Positions 6,106-6,968 of a DNA stretch of 6,968 nt are shown one piece after another (positions within the stretch are counted from its first letter, which is position 1; every line of letters starts with the position of its first letter). A program made the translations under genes and the position numbers. Origin of the DNA: Megamonas sp. UBA1792 (GTDB lineage: Bacteria > Bacillota_C > Negativicutes > Selenomonadales > Selenomonadaceae); contig DCFY01000063.1 in NCBI GenBank assembly GCA_002315155.1, positions 1 through 6,968 of the forward strand. Reading direction: 5' to 3'. The notes under the pieces are model-generated. The model saw only the letters and a list, made by a program, of their open reading frames with translations, did no database searches and had not been told where the DNA came from.

Positions 6106-6156
6106 CCTCACTTTTTTTAAATCCATTTATTTATCAGCATCCTTACTTAAAAAGCA

Positions 6157-6522
6157 TCAGGTCTTTGCACTAAACAATGCTCCATTCAAAACACTTGATG
6201 TCGCATTAAGCTGATCTGACTGCTTATCAAGCAATGTAGCTGGCTGTCCCTGCTGATTACTGCCATGCGTTTTTTGCTGGGAAATAATCTGATCGCCCTT
6301 TGTAACCGTAATAAGTACAGATCCGTCTGACATAACACTTGTTGTCGTAACCGTTTTACCATCGTCATCACTACTTGTTCCACCTGCCGGTGCACCGGAT
6401 TTCAAGTTTTTTAAAATTTCGGAAAAAGTATCGGCTGCATCATTTTTTTTCTTACTCGTGCTCTGAGTCCCTGTCACTGCTGCCCATGTCGAAGACGAAC
6501 CAATTGCATCTATACCACTCAT
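6157..6522 (-). CDS. Small polar protein of unknown function (121 residues)
   Basis: I do not recognise a named family. The protein begins MSGIDAIGSSSTWAAVTG, has no signal peptide or membrane segment and is rich in Ser, Thr, Gln and Asp. A short likely helix lies near 27-41 (DAADTFSEILKNLKS), then a low-complexity Gly/Ser/Asp linker, then a likely beta hairpin near 56-76 (KTVTTTSVMSDGSVLITVTKG), then a Gln-rich tail ending in VLNGALFSAKT. It reads as real: AGGAGG lies 7 nt before the ATG at 6522, a candidate promoter precedes it and a strong terminator follows it. An in-frame ATG at 6552 lies upstream of that ribosome binding site and is rejected. The composition is reminiscent of small secreted or flagellum-associated proteins, but this is only a resemblance. 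It is separated by terminators from the transporter operon and probably unrelated to it. Confidence 0.8.
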   Translation of the reverse strand: MSGIDAIGSSSTWAAVTGTQSTSKKKNDAADTFSEILKNLKSGAPAGGTSSDDDGKTVTTTSVMSDGSVLITVTKGDQIISQQKTHGSNQQGQPATLLDKQSDQLNATSSVLNGALFSAKT

Positions 6523-6566
6523 ATTATTTCCTCCTTTCTTCAATAATGACAAACGTTCTGTCTCTT

Positions 6567-6596
6567 ATTCTATCGGATTTCCCGTAAAAATCTTAA
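6567..6596 (-). promoter_or_regulatory. Weak candidate promoter for the small gene
   Basis: In the 80-bp gap after the membrane-protein gene, the minus strand carries TTAAGA (6591-6596, four of six matches to TTGACA), an 18-bp spacer and TAGAAT (6567-6572, five of six matches to TATAAT). It would start a transcript about 40 nt before the AGGAGG ribosome binding site. No clear terminator separates it from the membrane-protein gene, so read-through expression is equally possible. Confidence 0.35.
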
Positions 6597-6602
6597 GCTT
6601 TT

Positions 6603-6968
6603 TTATTGTTTTTCTGCCGGCCAAAATTTTTTTGGGATTTTTTTCAACAAAAGTTGTGCCCCTATGATTCCCAGACAGCCTGTAACCAGCTGCGGCCAGC
6701 TCATCATAAATGAAAGCATACCTGCCACCTTGGAGGGAAGCTGCAGCACTTCAACAACTGCAATCGTACCGCCAAAAAGCAGTATGGTTTTGATGATTGG
6801 TGCAAACCAGACCCAGCTGCGCTGCCAAAGGTAATACCCCAGCAATGCATAAAGCACATTGCCTACTGCAACGACCGGCACCATAAAAACAATTGGCAGC
6901 TGCCCCTGCAAAAATGCTGTAAACGGCAAAACAAGGCCGATGGATGCAACCCAGGGATTTTTCGTCAC
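6603..6968 (-). CDS. Integral membrane protein, possible ECF transporter S component (partial, N-terminus outside window)
   Basis: The last 121 residues of a membrane protein are present; the frame is open to the window edge, and the GTG at the very edge is probably an internal valine codon. Four hydrophobic segments are visible near residues 7-20, 24-48, 52-76 and 82-108 of the visible part, followed by a basic tail LLLKKIPKKFWPAEKQ. Features such as LQGQLPIVFMVPVVAVGNVLYALLG and MLSFMMSWPQLVTGCLGIIG resemble my memory of small predicted substrate-binding (S) components of energy-coupling-factor vitamin or metal importers in Bacillota, but I see no diagnostic motif, so the function is tentative. 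It ends 80 bp before the small gene on the same strand. Its upstream context is outside the window. Confidence 0.75.
   Translation of the reverse strand: MTKNPWVASIGLVLPFTAFLQGQLPIVFMVPVVAVGNVLYALLGYYLWQRSWVWFAPIIKTILLFGGTIAVVEVLQLPSKVAGMLSFMMSWPQLVTGCLGIIGAQLLLKKIPKKFWPAEKQ

Larger units (their letters stand above)
5809..6156. other. 348-bp intergenic control region
   Basis: This is the only gap in the window longer than 300 bp. From right to left it holds a 51-nt untranslated tail, the terminator of the small gene, about 80 bp (5983-6060) in which I see no clear promoter or known riboswitch, then the inverted repeat, operator candidate, promoter and leader terminator described separately. 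I looked for the hallmarks of TPP, purine, guanidine, ZTP and c-di-GMP riboswitches and did not recognise any. Confidence 0.7.

Noticed and set aside
6106..6156. Very short reading frames after the small gene (for example ATG CTG ATA AAT ...)
   Set aside because: They are only 4 to 7 codons long and have no feature of a leader peptide; treated as untranslated tail before the terminator.

Overview
The window looks like a chromosomal metabolic region from a low-to-moderate GC anaerobic Bacillota-type bacterium. The evidence is strong AGGAGG-type ribosome binding sites before nearly every gene, lipoprotein signal peptides, U-tract intrinsic terminators and AT-rich intergenic DNA. A Negativicutes/Selenomonad-like host is my guess from the feel of the proteins and is not proven. 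Every gene I can support is on the minus strand, so the window reads right to left. No mobile element, CRISPR array, tRNA or rRNA is visible.

Right part (6968 to about 6061): the 3' end of an integral membrane protein gene, possibly the substrate-binding (S) component of an ECF transporter, runs in from outside the window. It is followed by an independent small gene for a 121-residue polar protein of unknown function. That gene has a weak candidate promoter and ends at a 17-bp perfect-stem terminator.

Control region (about 6060 to 5809): a 348-bp gap between coding regions holds the terminator above, a good sigma-A-like promoter (TATAAT, 17-bp spacer), a 15-bp palindrome over the -35 that fits the FadR-type GntR operator pattern, and a 10-bp inverted repeat with 41-bp centre spacing. 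Just downstream of the predicted start of transcription is a 14-bp-stem intrinsic terminator that lies before the first gene, so attenuation of the operon is plausible.

Left and central part (5808 to 1): a tightly spaced operon in the order ABC ATPase, ABC permease, substrate-binding lipoprotein 2, substrate-binding lipoprotein 1, intercistronic hairpin, allantoinase-like cyclic amidohydrolase, D-2-hydroxyacid dehydrogenase (cut by the left edge). The transporter is of the nitrate/sulfonate/taurine (SsuABC/TauABC) type. The amidohydrolase has every metal ligand of the family and resembles AllB. The simplest reading is an import-and-degrade operon for a cyclic ureide or amide (allantoin, or a hydantoin or dihydropyrimidine). 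The dehydrogenase would act on a downstream 2-oxo or 2-hydroxy acid such as glyoxylate or an oxamate-like product. The pairing of an SsuA-type importer carrying two tandem paralogous binding proteins with an allantoinase, and the two-layer control region in front of it, are the most interesting things here.
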